64,000 bases of DNA from Massilia litorea (lineage in GTDB: Bacteria > Pseudomonadota > Gammaproteobacteria > Burkholderiales > Burkholderiaceae_D): NCBI RefSeq assembly GCF_015101885.1, contig NZ_CP062941.1:434001-498000 (forward strand), in the 5' to 3' direction. This document shows, in pieces, positions 18,803 through 26,893 of this stretch. The stretch's first letter is position 1, and every line of letters begins with the position of its first letter. Below the pieces are notes generated by a model. The model saw only the letters and a list, made by a program, of their open reading frames with translations. It ran no database searches and was not told the DNA's origin. The translations under genes were made by a program, and so were the position numbers.

Positions 18803-20380
18803 ATGATTCAACGATCCAATCGTGCTTCAAACAAGATCCTTAGCCTGTGCCTGACCGCTGCTGCGGCCAGCATCCTGTGCAGTTCCGCCATGGCGGCGGC
18901 ACCGGACACCACCCGCGTCATCGTTGCATTCAAACCAGGCGCGAAAGCGGCCATCAAAGGCGTCGTTGCCGCGGCCAAAGGCTCGGTCAAGCACGAAATC
19001 TTCGGCATGAATGCCATGGCCATCGAAGTGCCACGCACCGCCCTCGCGGGCCTGGAAAACAACCCGAACGTCGAATACGTCGAGGAAGACGTCATCCGCA
19101 AGCCGTTCGCGCTGACCACCCCGTCGACCGGTACTCCGTACGCAAGCGGCCAGCTGGTCCCATACGGCATCAAGCTGGTGCAGGCCGACCAGCTGCCGGA
19201 CACCAACGCCGGCAACCGCAAGGTCTGCATCATCGACTCCGGCGTCGATTTCACCCATGAAGACCTGAAGGACAACGGCGCCAACGTGACCGGCGAATAC
19301 GATTCCGGCACCGGCTGGTGGAACACCGACGAGACCCACCACGGCACCCACGTGTTCGGCACCATCGCAGGCGTCAACAACAGCGGCGTCGGCGTGGTCG
19401 GCGTGAACCCGAACAAGAAGCTCAAGCTGCACATCGTCAAGGTGTTCGGCGCGAACGGCGCCTGGACCTATTCGTCGACCCTGGCCAGCGCCGCCAACAA
19501 GTGCGGCGCGGCGAATGCCAACATCATCACGATGTCGCTGGGCGGCGGCCGCGCCAGCATGACCGAACAGAAAGCCTTCGACAGCCTGCAGACCAAGGGC
19601 GTGCTGAGCATCGCTGCCGCCGGCAACGACGGTAACACCGTCGTCAGCTATCCGGCCGGTTACGCCAGCGTGATGATGGTCGCCGCCCTTGACGAGAACA
19701 AGAACTGGGCCACCTTCTCGCAGTACAACAGCAAAGTCGAGATCGCCGGTCCTGGCGTCAGCGTCCTGTCGACTGTCCCAATGGGCGTCGGCCAGGATCC
19801 AGTCCTGAGCGTCGGCACGACCACCTACGCACCCACCGCGATGGAAGGCTCGCCGGTCACGACCGCGACCGCTCCGCTGGCCGACTTCGGCATCGGCGAC
19901 ACCGTCAACACTGCCGTGTCGGGCAAGGTCTGCCTGATCCAGCGCGGCACGGTCGACTTCGCGACCAAGGTCACCAACTGCCAGAACAGCGGCGGCGTCG
20001 GCGCAGTCGTGTACAACAACGTGGCCGGTCCTCTGGCAGGCACGCTGGGCACCACCGTGACCAACATTCCTTCGGTCGGCGCGTCCGACACCGAAGGCGC
20101 GGCGATGAAGGCCCAGCTGGGCCAGAGCGCGACCGTGGGCGTGAAGGCATCGAACTACGCTTACTTCGACGGCACCTCGATGGCAACCCCGCACGTGTCG
20201 GCCGTCGCCGCACTGGTGTGGAGCTACTTCCCGACCTGTACCGGTTCCCAGATCCGTACCTCGCTGGACAACAGCGCGCTCGACCTGGGCACCGCCGGCC
20301 GCGACACGAAGTACGGCTATGGCCTGGTGCAGGCGAAAGCTGCCTACGACCGTATCGCATCGCTGGGCTGCGGCAAGTAA
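18803..20380 (+). CDS. Secreted S8 family serine peptidase (subtilase) with PA-domain insert
   Basis: 525 residues. A signal peptide (to about residue 33) is followed by an inhibitor-I9-like propeptide (38-98, RVIVAFKPGAKAAIKG ... VEYVEEDVI). The catalytic triad is Asp145 (CIIDSGVDF), His180 (HGTHVFGT) and Ser458 (GTSMATPHVSA), with oxyanion Asn274 (AAGNDG). A protease-associated domain (about 342-450, including GKVCLIQRGTVDFATKVTNC) is inserted before the Ser motif. An extracellular, self-activated protease of broad specificity is expected. Transcribed alone and closed by the terminator at 20405-20431. Confidence 0.96.
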   Translation: MIQRSNRASNKILSLCLTAAAASILCSSAMAAAPDTTRVIVAFKPGAKAAIKGVVAAAKGSVKHEIFGMNAMAIEVPRTALAGLENNPNVEYVEEDVIRKPFALTTPSTGTPYASGQLVPYGIKLVQADQLPDTNAGNRKVCIIDSGVDFTHEDLKDNGANVTGEYDSGTGWWNTDETHHGTHVFGTIAGVNNSGVGVVGVNPNKKLKLHIVKVFGANGAWTYSSTLASAANKCGAANANIITMSLGGGRASMTEQKAFDSLQTKGVLSIAAAGNDGNTVVSYPAGYASVMMVAALDENKNWATFSQYNSKVEIAGPGVSVLSTVPMGVGQDPVLSVGTTTYAPTAMEGSPVTTATAPLADFGIGDTVNTAVSGKVCLIQRGTVDFATKVTNCQNSGGVGAVVYNNVAGPLAGTLGTTVTNIPSVGASDTEGAAMKAQLGQSATVGVKASNYAYFDGTSMATPHVSAVAALVWSYFPTCTGSQIRTSLDNSALDLGTAGRDTKYGYGLVQAKAAYDRIASLGCGK

Positions 20381-20404
20381 TCTGCCGGCGTCAGCTGGAC
20401 AACG

Positions 20405-20431
20405 AAAAGGACGCTTCGGCGTCCTTTTTTT
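20405..20431 (+). terminator. Rho-independent terminator of the subtilase gene
   Basis: AAAAGGACGC, loop TTCG, GCGTCCTTTT with further T residues: a UUCG tetraloop hairpin plus T tract, 25 bases after the stop codon. Confidence 0.93.
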
Positions 20432-20459
20432 ATGTACCGCTGCGCCCGACGGGCTCCCC

Positions 20460-21125
20460 CTACTTGGTCGGCTGCATCGTCAGGCCGATCAGGCGCGCGA
20501 CCACCGCCGCCAGGTAGATCAGCCCGACGAACATCTCGATGCTGGCCAGTGCGCGCGCGTGCACAGTGAGCGGGATGACGTCGCCGATGCCGGTGGAGGA
20601 CAGCAGCGCGAAGCTCAGGTAATTCAGTTCGGTCCAGGTACGCGGCAGCTCCGGATTGACCGCGGCGCCGTACGAGTGCGGCGCCAGCGCCTGCACCCCC
20701 AGGTACAGGTGCGTGAAACCCCAGCCCAGCAGGGTGAAGGTCGCGCCGGCGGCATACAGCTCGTCGGTGGTCACGCGGCGGTCTTCCAGCATGTAGGCGA
20801 TCAGGCTGCCGGCGGCATAGAAATAGAAGAGCGCTTCCAGGCCCGACGACCACGCGACCAGGTGCGGCATCCCGAACATCATCTGCGCCGACAGCAGCGC
20901 GATGATCGGCACCGCCATCGCCACGCTGATCCAGGTCGGTCCCGGCGTGCGATGCACCATGCGGATGGTGAAGGTCAATATCAGGATGCCGAAGGCGTTG
21001 AAGGCCACATGCCCGTACCGGGTCTGCTCGAGGAAGGGATACAGGAGCATGCCGAGCAGCTGGGCCAGCAGCAGGATGGCGGACGGGTGGCGGCGGGTAT
21101 GGACGATGAAGCGGAGCAGGCGCAT
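20460..21125 (-). CDS. Ion-channel-like membrane protein (two-TM potassium channel domain)
   Basis: 221 residues from the ATG at 21125. About five to six hydrophobic helices; the C-terminal two flank a re-entrant pore segment LSFALLSSTGIGDVIPLT, arranged as outer helix, pore loop, inner helix (SIEMFVGLIYLAAVVARLIG). This is the layout of the Ion_trans_2 family, but the filter reads STGIGD rather than the TVGYGD of classical K+ channels. Selectivity is therefore uncertain. It sits in the inner membrane. The gene lies on the same strand as, and downstream of, cheW but beyond its terminator. Confidence 0.82.
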   Translation of the reverse strand: MRLLRFIVHTRRHPSAILLLAQLLGMLLYPFLEQTRYGHVAFNAFGILILTFTIRMVHRTPGPTWISVAMAVPIIALLSAQMMFGMPHLVAWSSGLEALFYFYAAGSLIAYMLEDRRVTTDELYAAGATFTLLGWGFTHLYLGVQALAPHSYGAAVNPELPRTWTELNYLSFALLSSTGIGDVIPLTVHARALASIEMFVGLIYLAAVVARLIGLTMQPTK

Positions 21126-21216
21126 CGGTTTCTCTTGGTGGACGGTCGATGGCCGTATTGTAGGCACAAGCACGCCGGTCGATCGCACGCCGCGCGGGAG
21201 CTGGAGGCAGGGACAA

Positions 21217-21241
21217 GAAAAAACCCGCCACATGGGCGGGT
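21217..21241 (-). terminator. Rho-independent terminator of cheW
   Basis: On the minus strand: ACCCGCCC, loop ATGT, GGCGGGT followed by TTTTTC. It lies about 20 bases past the cheW stop codon. Confidence 0.88.
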
Positions 21242-21263
21242 CCGGATGGCGGCAAGCCAGTGC

Positions 21264-21740
21264 TTACGCGGCGATGCTCTCGATGACGCCCATTTCCTCG
21301 GACGACATCAGGCGGTCGATGTCGACCAGGATGATCATCCGTTCGTCGACCGTGCCCAGGCCCACCAGGTAATCGGTGGTCAGGGCGCCGCCCAGGTCGG
21401 GGGCAGGCTTGATCTGGTCGGCGGTCAGCGAGATCACGTCGGAGACCGAATCGACCACCATGCCCACCACGCGGTCCTGGATGTTCAGGATGATCACGAC
21501 GGTGAACTGGTTGTAGGTCGGCTCGCCGAGCTTGAACTTGATGCGCATGTCGACGATCGGCACGATGGTGCCGCGCAGGTTGACCACGCCCTTGACGTGT
21601 TCCGGTGCGCTGGCGATGCGGGTGACCGATTCGTAGCCGCGGATTTCCTGCACTTTCAGGATCTTGATGCCGTATTCCTCGTTGCCGAGTTTGAAGGCGA
21701 GCGCTTCGAGCACGCCATCGTTCATCAATGTGTTGTCCAT
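21264..21740 (-). CDS. CheW-type chemotaxis coupling protein (orphan)
   Basis: 158 residues from the ATG at 21740. A single CheW domain: [38 protein letters not shown] (the core signature) and [11 protein letters not shown]. It links receptors (MCPs) to the CheA kinase. The start was chosen because upstream codons, although open, are not preceded by a ribosome site. No cheA, mcp or flagellar gene is in the window, so it is an orphan copy, a CheV-like or accessory coupling protein without a receiver domain. Divergent from valS. Confidence 0.93.
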   Translation of the reverse strand: MDNTLMNDGVLEALAFKLGNEEYGIKILKVQEIRGYESVTRIASAPEHVKGVVNLRGTIVPIVDMRIKFKLGEPTYNQFTVVIILNIQDRVVGMVVDSVSDVISLTADQIKPAPDLGGALTTDYLVGLGTVDERMIILVDIDRLMSSEEMGVIESIAA

Positions 21741-21889
21741 GGTATTCGGTGTGAGAGGGAAGAATACCGGGATTATATATTTTTGCCGCACGGCAATAAA
21801 TAGCGAAGCAGCGTTAACCCGGGTTTTGTCTCCCCGCTGCAACGGCAAATTGGATGGCCATGCCCGAACGCATCCCCGCCCTCCTCCTC

Positions 21890-21895
21890 TATAAT
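21890..21895 (+). promoter_or_regulatory. Possible -10 box for valS
   Basis: TATAAT, a perfect match to the sigma70 -10 consensus, about 33 bases before the valS start. The -35 region 17-18 bases upstream (around AACGCA) is poor, so only the -10 element is supported. Confidence 0.5.
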
Positions 21896-21928
21896 GGTCC
21901 TTTTCGCACATTCAAACGCCATCACATC

Positions 21929-24727
21929 ATGGAATTAGCCAAGTCTTTCGAGCCAGCCGACATTGAACAATATTGGCGCAAGGAGTGGGAAGAGCGCGGG
22001 TACTTCGCCGCCACCCTCGACGCCGACAAACCATCGTTCAGCATCCAGCTGCCGCCGCCGAACGTGACGGGCACGCTGCACATGGGCCATGCGTTCAACC
22101 AGACCGTGATGGATGGCCTGACGCGCTACTACCGCATGCGCGGCTATAACACCGCCTGGATCCCGGGCACCGACCACGCCGGCATCGCGACCCAGATCGT
22201 GGTCGAGCGCCAGCTCGATGCGCAAAAAATCTCGCGCCACGACCTCGGCCGCGACGAATTCATCAAGAAGGTCTGGGAGTGGAAGGAGCAGTCCGGCAAC
22301 ACGATCACCGGCCAGATGCGCCGCCTCGGCACCTCGCCCGACTGGGACCGCGAATACTTCACGATGGACGAGACGCGCTCCAAGACGGTCTCCGAAGTGT
22401 TTGTGCGCCTGTACGAGCAGGGCCTGATCTACCGCGGCAAGCGCCTGGTGAACTGGGACCCGGTGCTGGGCACGGCTGTCTCCGACCTGGAAGTCGATTC
22501 GGTCGAGGAAGACGGCTCGATGTGGTACATCCAGTACCCGCTGGCGGACGGCTCCGGCACGCTGACGGTGGCCACCACCCGCCCTGAAACGATGCTCGGC
22601 GACGTCGCCGTGGCGGTCGACCCGACCGACGAGCGCTACACCCATTTGCACGGCAGGATGCTGAAACTGCCGCTGACCGACCGCGAAATCCCGGTCATCG
22701 CCGACAGCTACGTCGACAAGGAATTCGGCACCGGCTGCGTGAAGATCACGCCGGCCCACGATTTCAACGACTACGCCGTCGGCCAGCGCGCGGGCCTGGC
22801 GCCGATCACGATCATGACGCTCGACGCGAAGATCAACGAGAACGCCCCGCTTCAGTACCAGGGCCTGGACCGTTTCGCCGCGCGCAAGCAGATCGTTGCC
22901 GACCTGGAGGCGCAAGGCTTCCTCGAACAGATCAAGCCCCATAAACTGATGGTCCCGCGCGGCGACCGTACCGGCGTCGTCATCGAGCCGATGCTGACCG
23001 ACCAGTGGTTCGTCGCGATGACCAAGCCGGCGCCGGAAGGCACTTTCAATCCAGGCAAATCGATCACCGAAGTGGCCCTGGAAAAGGTCGCCAACGGCGA
23101 GATCAAGTTCGTGCCGGAGAACTGGAGCACGACCTACAACCAGTGGCTGGGCAACATCCAGGACTGGTGCATCTCGCGCCAGCTGTGGTGGGGCCACCGC
23201 ATTCCGGCCTGGTTCGACGAAGCCGGGAACATCATCGTCGCCCGCGACGAAGAGGAAGCCAGGGCCAAAGCCGCCGCACAAGGCATCACGGGTGAACTGC
23301 GCCGCGACGAAGACGTGCTCGACACCTGGTTCTCCTCGGCCCTGGTGCCGTTTTCGACCATGGGCTGGCCGGAAGAGACGCCGGCCATGAAAATGTTCCT
23401 GCCCTCTTCGGTGCTGGTGACCGGCTTCGACATCATCTTCTTCTGGGTCGCGCGCATGGTCATGATGACCGCGCACTTCACGAATAAAGTGCCGTTCGAG
23501 ACCGTCTACGTGCACGGCCTGGTGCGCGACTCGCAGGGCCAGAAGATGTCGAAGTCGAAGGGCAATACGCTCGACCCGATCGACCTGATCGACGGCATCG
23601 ACATCGAGTCGCTGGTGGCCAAGCGCACCGCCGGCCTGATGGACCCGCGCGCCGCCGAGAAGATCGCGAAGGCCACGCGCAAGGAGTTCCCCACCGGGAT
23701 CCCGGCCTTCGGCACCGACGCCGTGCGTTTCACGATGGCGAGCTACGCCTCCCTTGGCCGCAACATCAACTTCGACCTGGGCCGCGCCGAAGGCTATCGC
23801 AACTTCTGCAACAAGCTGTGGAACGCGACCCGCTTCGTGATGATGAACACGGAAGGCAAGGACTGCGGCGCGCCCGACCCGGCCGACCTGTCGCCGGCCG
23901 ACCGCTGGATCATCTCGCTGATGAACCGCGTCGAGCTGGAAGTGGCCAAGGGCTTCGCCGACTACCGCTTCGACAATATCGCCAGCGCCATCTACAAATT
24001 CGTCTGGGACGAGTACTGCGACTGGTACCTGGAAGTGGCCAAGGTCACGGTCCAGCAAGGCACCGAGGCGCAGCAGCGCGCCACCCGTCACACCCTGCTG
24101 CGCGTGCTGGAAGTGATCCTGCGCCTGGCGCATCCGGTCATCCCGTTCGTGACCGAAGCGCTGTGGCAGGCGATCGCGCCGCTGGCCGGCAAGACCGGCG
24201 ATTCGATCATGCTGCAGCCCTACCCGATCGCCAACGAAGCGCTGATCGACGAAGGTGCGGAAAGCTGGATGGCGCAGCTGAAGGACTTGACCAACGCGAC
24301 CCGCAACCTGCGCGGCGAAATGAAGCTGTCGCCGTCGGTGCGCGTGCCGCTGATCGTGGAGCCGGGCACCGAACAGGACCGCGCCAACATGGCCGGCTTT
24401 GCGCCCTTCATCCAGTCGCTCGGCAAGCTCGCCGAAGTGCAGATCGTCGACGCGCTGCCGGAATCGCCGGCCGCGGTGTCGATCGTCGGCACGACCAAGC
24501 TGATGCTCAAAGTCGAGATCGACGTCGCCGCCGAGCGCGAGCGCCTGTCGAAAGAGATCGCACGTCTCGAGGGCGAGATCGGCAAGGCCAACGGCAAGCT
24601 GTCGAGCGAGAGCTTTGTCGCACGCGCGCCGGCCGCCGTGGTGGCGCAGGAGAAGGAACGCCTGGCGAACTTCTCGGCGACGCTGGTCAAGATGCAGGAG
24701 CAGCTCGGAAAACTGGCCGCGGGCTGA
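21929..24727 (+). CDS. valS: Valyl-tRNA synthetase
   Basis: 932 residues, class I synthetase charging tRNA-Val. The start at 21929 ([20 protein letters not shown]) is the usual N-terminus; a longer frame reaches 21854 but overlaps the likely promoter. HIGH signature [13 protein letters not shown] near residue 45, editing (CP1) domain with [17 protein letters not shown], and [14 protein letters not shown] (KMSKS loop). The C-terminal coiled-coil arm, rich in Glu and Lys ([20 protein letters not shown]), is present. No T-box leader, as expected for a proteobacterium. Ends at a strong terminator. Confidence 0.98.
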   Translation: MELAKSFEPADIEQYWRKEWEERGYFAATLDADKPSFSIQLPPPNVTGTLHMGHAFNQTVMDGLTRYYRMRGYNTAWIPGTDHAGIATQIVVERQLDAQKISRHDLGRDEFIKKVWEWKEQSGNTITGQMRRLGTSPDWDREYFTMDETRSKTVSEVFVRLYEQGLIYRGKRLVNWDPVLGTAVSDLEVDSVEEDGSMWYIQYPLADGSGTLTVATTRPETMLGDVAVAVDPTDERYTHLHGRMLKLPLTDREIPVIADSYVDKEFGTGCVKITPAHDFNDYAVGQRAGLAPITIMTLDAKINENAPLQYQGLDRFAARKQIVADLEAQGFLEQIKPHKLMVPRGDRTGVVIEPMLTDQWFVAMTKPAPEGTFNPGKSITEVALEKVANGEIKFVPENWSTTYNQWLGNIQDWCISRQLWWGHRIPAWFDEAGNIIVARDEEEARAKAAAQGITGELRRDEDVLDTWFSSALVPFSTMGWPEETPAMKMFLPSSVLVTGFDIIFFWVARMVMMTAHFTNKVPFETVYVHGLVRDSQGQKMSKSKGNTLDPIDLIDGIDIESLVAKRTAGLMDPRAAEKIAKATRKEFPTGIPAFGTDAVRFTMASYASLGRNINFDLGRAEGYRNFCNKLWNATRFVMMNTEGKDCGAPDPADLSPADRWIISLMNRVELEVAKGFADYRFDNIASAIYKFVWDEYCDWYLEVAKVTVQQGTEAQQRATRHTLLRVLEVILRLAHPVIPFVTEALWQAIAPLAGKTGDSIMLQPYPIANEALIDEGAESWMAQLKDLTNATRNLRGEMKLSPSVRVPLIVEPGTEQDRANMAGFAPFIQSLGKLAEVQIVDALPESPAAVSIVGTTKLMLKVEIDVAAERERLSKEIARLEGEIGKANGKLSSESFVARAPAAVVAQEKERLANFSATLVKMQEQLGKLAAG

Positions 24728-24741
24728 CCCGCACAGTGAGG

Positions 24742-24770
24742 AACGCGGCCCCGGTGGCCGCGTTTTTTTT
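24742..24770 (+). terminator. Rho-independent terminator of valS
   Basis: AACGCGGCC, loop CCGGT, GGCCGCGTT followed by a T run, 14 bases past the stop codon. Confidence 0.94.
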
Positions 24771-24794
24771 GACCCTACACGTTGGAGAGACCCG

Positions 24795-25163
24795 ATGATC
24801 CGCGACCACATGTACGTGCTGGCTGTCCACGACCTCGAGCGCTCGGCCGCCTTCTACCGCGACGCCCTCGGCTTTGCGACCCACGACATGGGCGACCCGG
24901 GCTGGCGCATGTTCGTGCGCGACGGCTGCCGCATCATGGCCGGCGAATGCCGCGACGCCATGCCGCCCGCCGACACCGGGTTCCACTCGTACTACGGCTA
25001 TCTGGTGGTCGAGGATGCCGATGCCGAATACGCGCGCGCGGTGGCGGCCGGCGCCGAGATCACCAAGGAGATCAGGGACGAGCCCTGGGACATGCGCGAG
25101 TTCGGCCTGCGCACCGTCGACGGCCACCGCCTGATGGTCGGCCACGAGCTGCCCGCCGCCTGA
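24795..25163 (+). CDS. VOC (glyoxalase/bleomycin resistance-type) family protein
   Basis: 122 residues, MIRDHMYVLAVHDLERSAAF, one vicinal-oxygen-chelate domain made of two beta-alpha-beta-beta-beta units: the first has SAAFYRDALGFATHDMGDP, the second is YGYLVVEDADAEYARAVAAG, then LRTVDGHRLMVGHELP. His and Glu residues at the expected metal positions are partly conserved. Substrate unknown; the family includes glyoxalases, dioxygenases and binding proteins. Starts with TTGGAGAGA before the ATG and follows the valS terminator closely. Confidence 0.88.
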   Translation: MIRDHMYVLAVHDLERSAAFYRDALGFATHDMGDPGWRMFVRDGCRIMAGECRDAMPPADTGFHSYYGYLVVEDADAEYARAVAAGAEITKEIRDEPWDMREFGLRTVDGHRLMVGHELPAA

Positions 25164-25242
25164 AACATTCCGCAACGTTTTTATCGACAGGGTGCGTGCG
25201 CAGTTTGCTACACTCCCTGAACACAACAACGGAGACCCCACG

Positions 25243-25689
25243 ATGCGACCTCTCATCAAAGCCGGCCTGCTGGCCACCATGCTGCTCACCGCCTCCGCCT
25301 GGGCACAGAACACCTCGCCGGTCGGCCTGTGGAAGACCATCGACGACGAGAGCGGCAAACCGAAAGCCCTGGTGCGCATCACCGAGGAAAACGGCGCCCT
25401 GCAGGGCAAGATCGAGAAGCTGTTCCGCGGACCGAACGAAGACCAGAACCCGAAATGCGGCGAGTGCAAGGATTCGCGCAAGGACCAGCCGCTGATCGGC
25501 ATGACGATCGTGTCGGGCCTGAAAAAGGACGGCAACGAATACACCGGCGGCGAGATCCTCGACCCGGCCAAGGGCAAGGTCTACAAGAGCAAGGCGACAC
25601 TGCGCGACGGCGGCCAGAAGCTGGAAGTGCGCGGCTATATCGGCGCGCCGATGTTCGGCCGCTCCCAGGTCTGGCAGCGCGAGCAGTAA
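25243..25689 (+). CDS. Secreted DUF2147 family protein
   Basis: 148 residues from the ATG at 25243 (GGAG upstream) with a signal peptide (LIKAGLLATMLLTASAWAQN). The domain starts SPVGLWKTIDDESGKPKALV, continues through IEKLFRGPNEDQNPKCGECK and ends in LEVRGYIGAPMFGRSQVW, the hallmark of DUF2147. Two Cys in CGECK could form a disulfide. The family is a small lipocalin-like beta-barrel of unknown role. Its terminator is the target of the insertion sequence immediately downstream. Confidence 0.9.
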   Translation: MRPLIKAGLLATMLLTASAWAQNTSPVGLWKTIDDESGKPKALVRITEENGALQGKIEKLFRGPNEDQNPKCGECKDSRKDQPLIGMTIVSGLKKDGNEYTGGEILDPAKGKVYKSKATLRDGGQKLEVRGYIGAPMFGRSQVWQREQ

Positions 25690-25709
25690 AAGGAGCTTGC
25701 TTTCCCATC

Positions 25710-25737
25710 AAGCGGCCCGCGTGGCCGCTTTTTTATT
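25710..25737 (+). terminator. Terminator of the DUF2147 gene, adjoining the insertion sequence
   Basis: AAGCGGCC, loop CGCGT, GGCCGCTT followed by TTTT. Its T tract supplied the 8-bp target TTTTTATT of the insertion sequence. Confidence 0.85.
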
Positions 25738-26784
25738 GGCGCTGTTCGCGTTAAGTGTGGAATATGCCGATGGCCGCTCGCAGCAAGGCCTCCGGCGTCT
25801 TGATACGGGCGCCGTCGAGCGCCCAGCGCCAGCCGAGATAGTTGCCGAGGTAACGGCTGGCGACCCCGTGAAACGGCTGCAGCCAGCCGCGCAGGCGGCT
25901 GTGATAGGCGTTCACGTTCTGGACGTGGATCGCGCCGCGCACCCGGATTCCCGCCTGCAAGTTCACCGTTTGGTGGGTGATACCGGCTTCGCGCGCGAAA
26001 TGCCGGTACGCCGCATGCGCGTCCGTCACCAGCAACACGTCCGGCTCCAGGCGCACTTTCAAATGTTGGTGCAATTGCGCCCGCGTCACCGGCCCCTTCC
26101 CGGGGACCCAGTCGAGCGTCTGGCCGGTCCGGTCGCGTGCGACCAGGATGCACATCTGTTCCTTTGAAATGCCGCGTTTTGTCGCTTTGCCGCCGCGCTT
26201 GCGTGGAGGCCGATCGAGCGAGCGGGACCCTTTGTGTGATTCGAGCACATACATCTCGTCGGCCTCGGCGATCCCGGCCAGGCGCTGGGGCCGGTCGTTT
26301 TGAGTGAGCGCGAGGAAACGGTGGCGCCAGCGAAAGCTGGTGGCGCCGGCAACGCCGAGCTGCGCAGCGCTGCGCCGGATGCTGTGCGAGTCGAGCATGC
26401 CGCCCAGGTAATCGAGCCAGCGCCCTTTGTGGCGCAGGCGCGCCAGCGGCGTGCCGGTGAGCGCATTGCAGGTGCGCCCGCAAGCGCGGCAACGAAAACG
26501 CTGCAGCCCGTTGGCGCGGCCGTGCTTGTGGAAGCGATTCGAGCCGCAATCGGGGCAGGCAAGTTGCGGTGCTGCCGCCTGCTCGATGACGTCCACCGTC
26601 CGATCGAGCTTGACCGTTGGCAGCAGCAGGCCGAGCAGCCGCTCGCGCTGGCGCCGGGTCAGCGCCGCCAGGTTCTTCAGGAAGTGCTCGAACTTGCGTG
26701 CCTGCATGCGAACCTCCTCTCAGGTGAAGTCTCATTTGGACCTCAGCCGTTCAAGAAAATTCCACATTTAACGCGAACAGCGCC
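25738..26784 (-). mobile_element. Complete IS1595-family insertion sequence (1047 bp)
   Basis: The ends are near-perfect 26-bp inverted repeats: GGCGCTGTTCGCGTTAAGTG at the left end from 25738, and its inverse, with one mismatch, ending at 26784. The element is flanked by an exact 8-bp direct repeat TTTTTATT (25730-25737 and 26785-26792), the size typical for this family. One intact transposase gene fills it. Exact duplications and an intact gene suggest recent insertion. Confidence 0.95.
25751..26707 (-). CDS. IS1595-family transposase (ISXO2-like)
   Basis: 318 residues, MQARKFEHFLKNLAALTRRQ. The N-terminal zinc ribbon has CPDCGSNRFHKHGRA and RFRCRACGRTCNALTGTP; these four Cys pairs bind zinc and DNA. 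The DDE/N catalytic domain of ISXO2 type follows: AEADEMYVLESHKGS holds the first acidic residue and VLLVTDAHAAYRHFA the second, with NVNAYHSRLRGWLQPFHGV containing the third-position Asn. No frameshift or premature stop, so it is probably active. Located within the inverted repeats at 25738-26784. Confidence 0.95.
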   Translation of the reverse strand: MQARKFEHFLKNLAALTRRQRERLLGLLLPTVKLDRTVDVIEQAAAPQLACPDCGSNRFHKHGRANGLQRFRCRACGRTCNALTGTPLARLRHKGRWLDYLGGMLDSHSIRRSAAQLGVAGATSFRWRHRFLALTQNDRPQRLAGIAEADEMYVLESHKGSRSLDRPPRKRGGKATKRGISKEQMCILVARDRTGQTLDWVPGKGPVTRAQLHQHLKVRLEPDVLLVTDAHAAYRHFAREAGITHQTVNLQAGIRVRGAIHVQNVNAYHSRLRGWLQPFHGVASRYLGNYLGWRWALDGARIKTPEALLRAAIGIFHT

Positions 26785-26893
26785 TTTTTATTTCAGGCAT
26801 GGTTGCATGCAGGATGACTATTCCCGCGCACAGGCTTGGTATATGCTTCGGCTGGTCCGCACGATCCAGCAACGCTACAGTAAACGAGACGAC

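Noticed and set aside
21935..24811. Very long open frame on the strand opposite valS
   Set aside because: It is the antisense of a certain gene; high third-position G/C removes stops on the opposite strand. The translation is full of Arg, His and Asp without any domain.
26300..26806. Long N-terminal extension of the histidine kinase reaching into the insertion sequence
   Set aside because: It would run through the element's right inverted repeat and antisense to the transposase; the family's own N-terminus begins near 26894.
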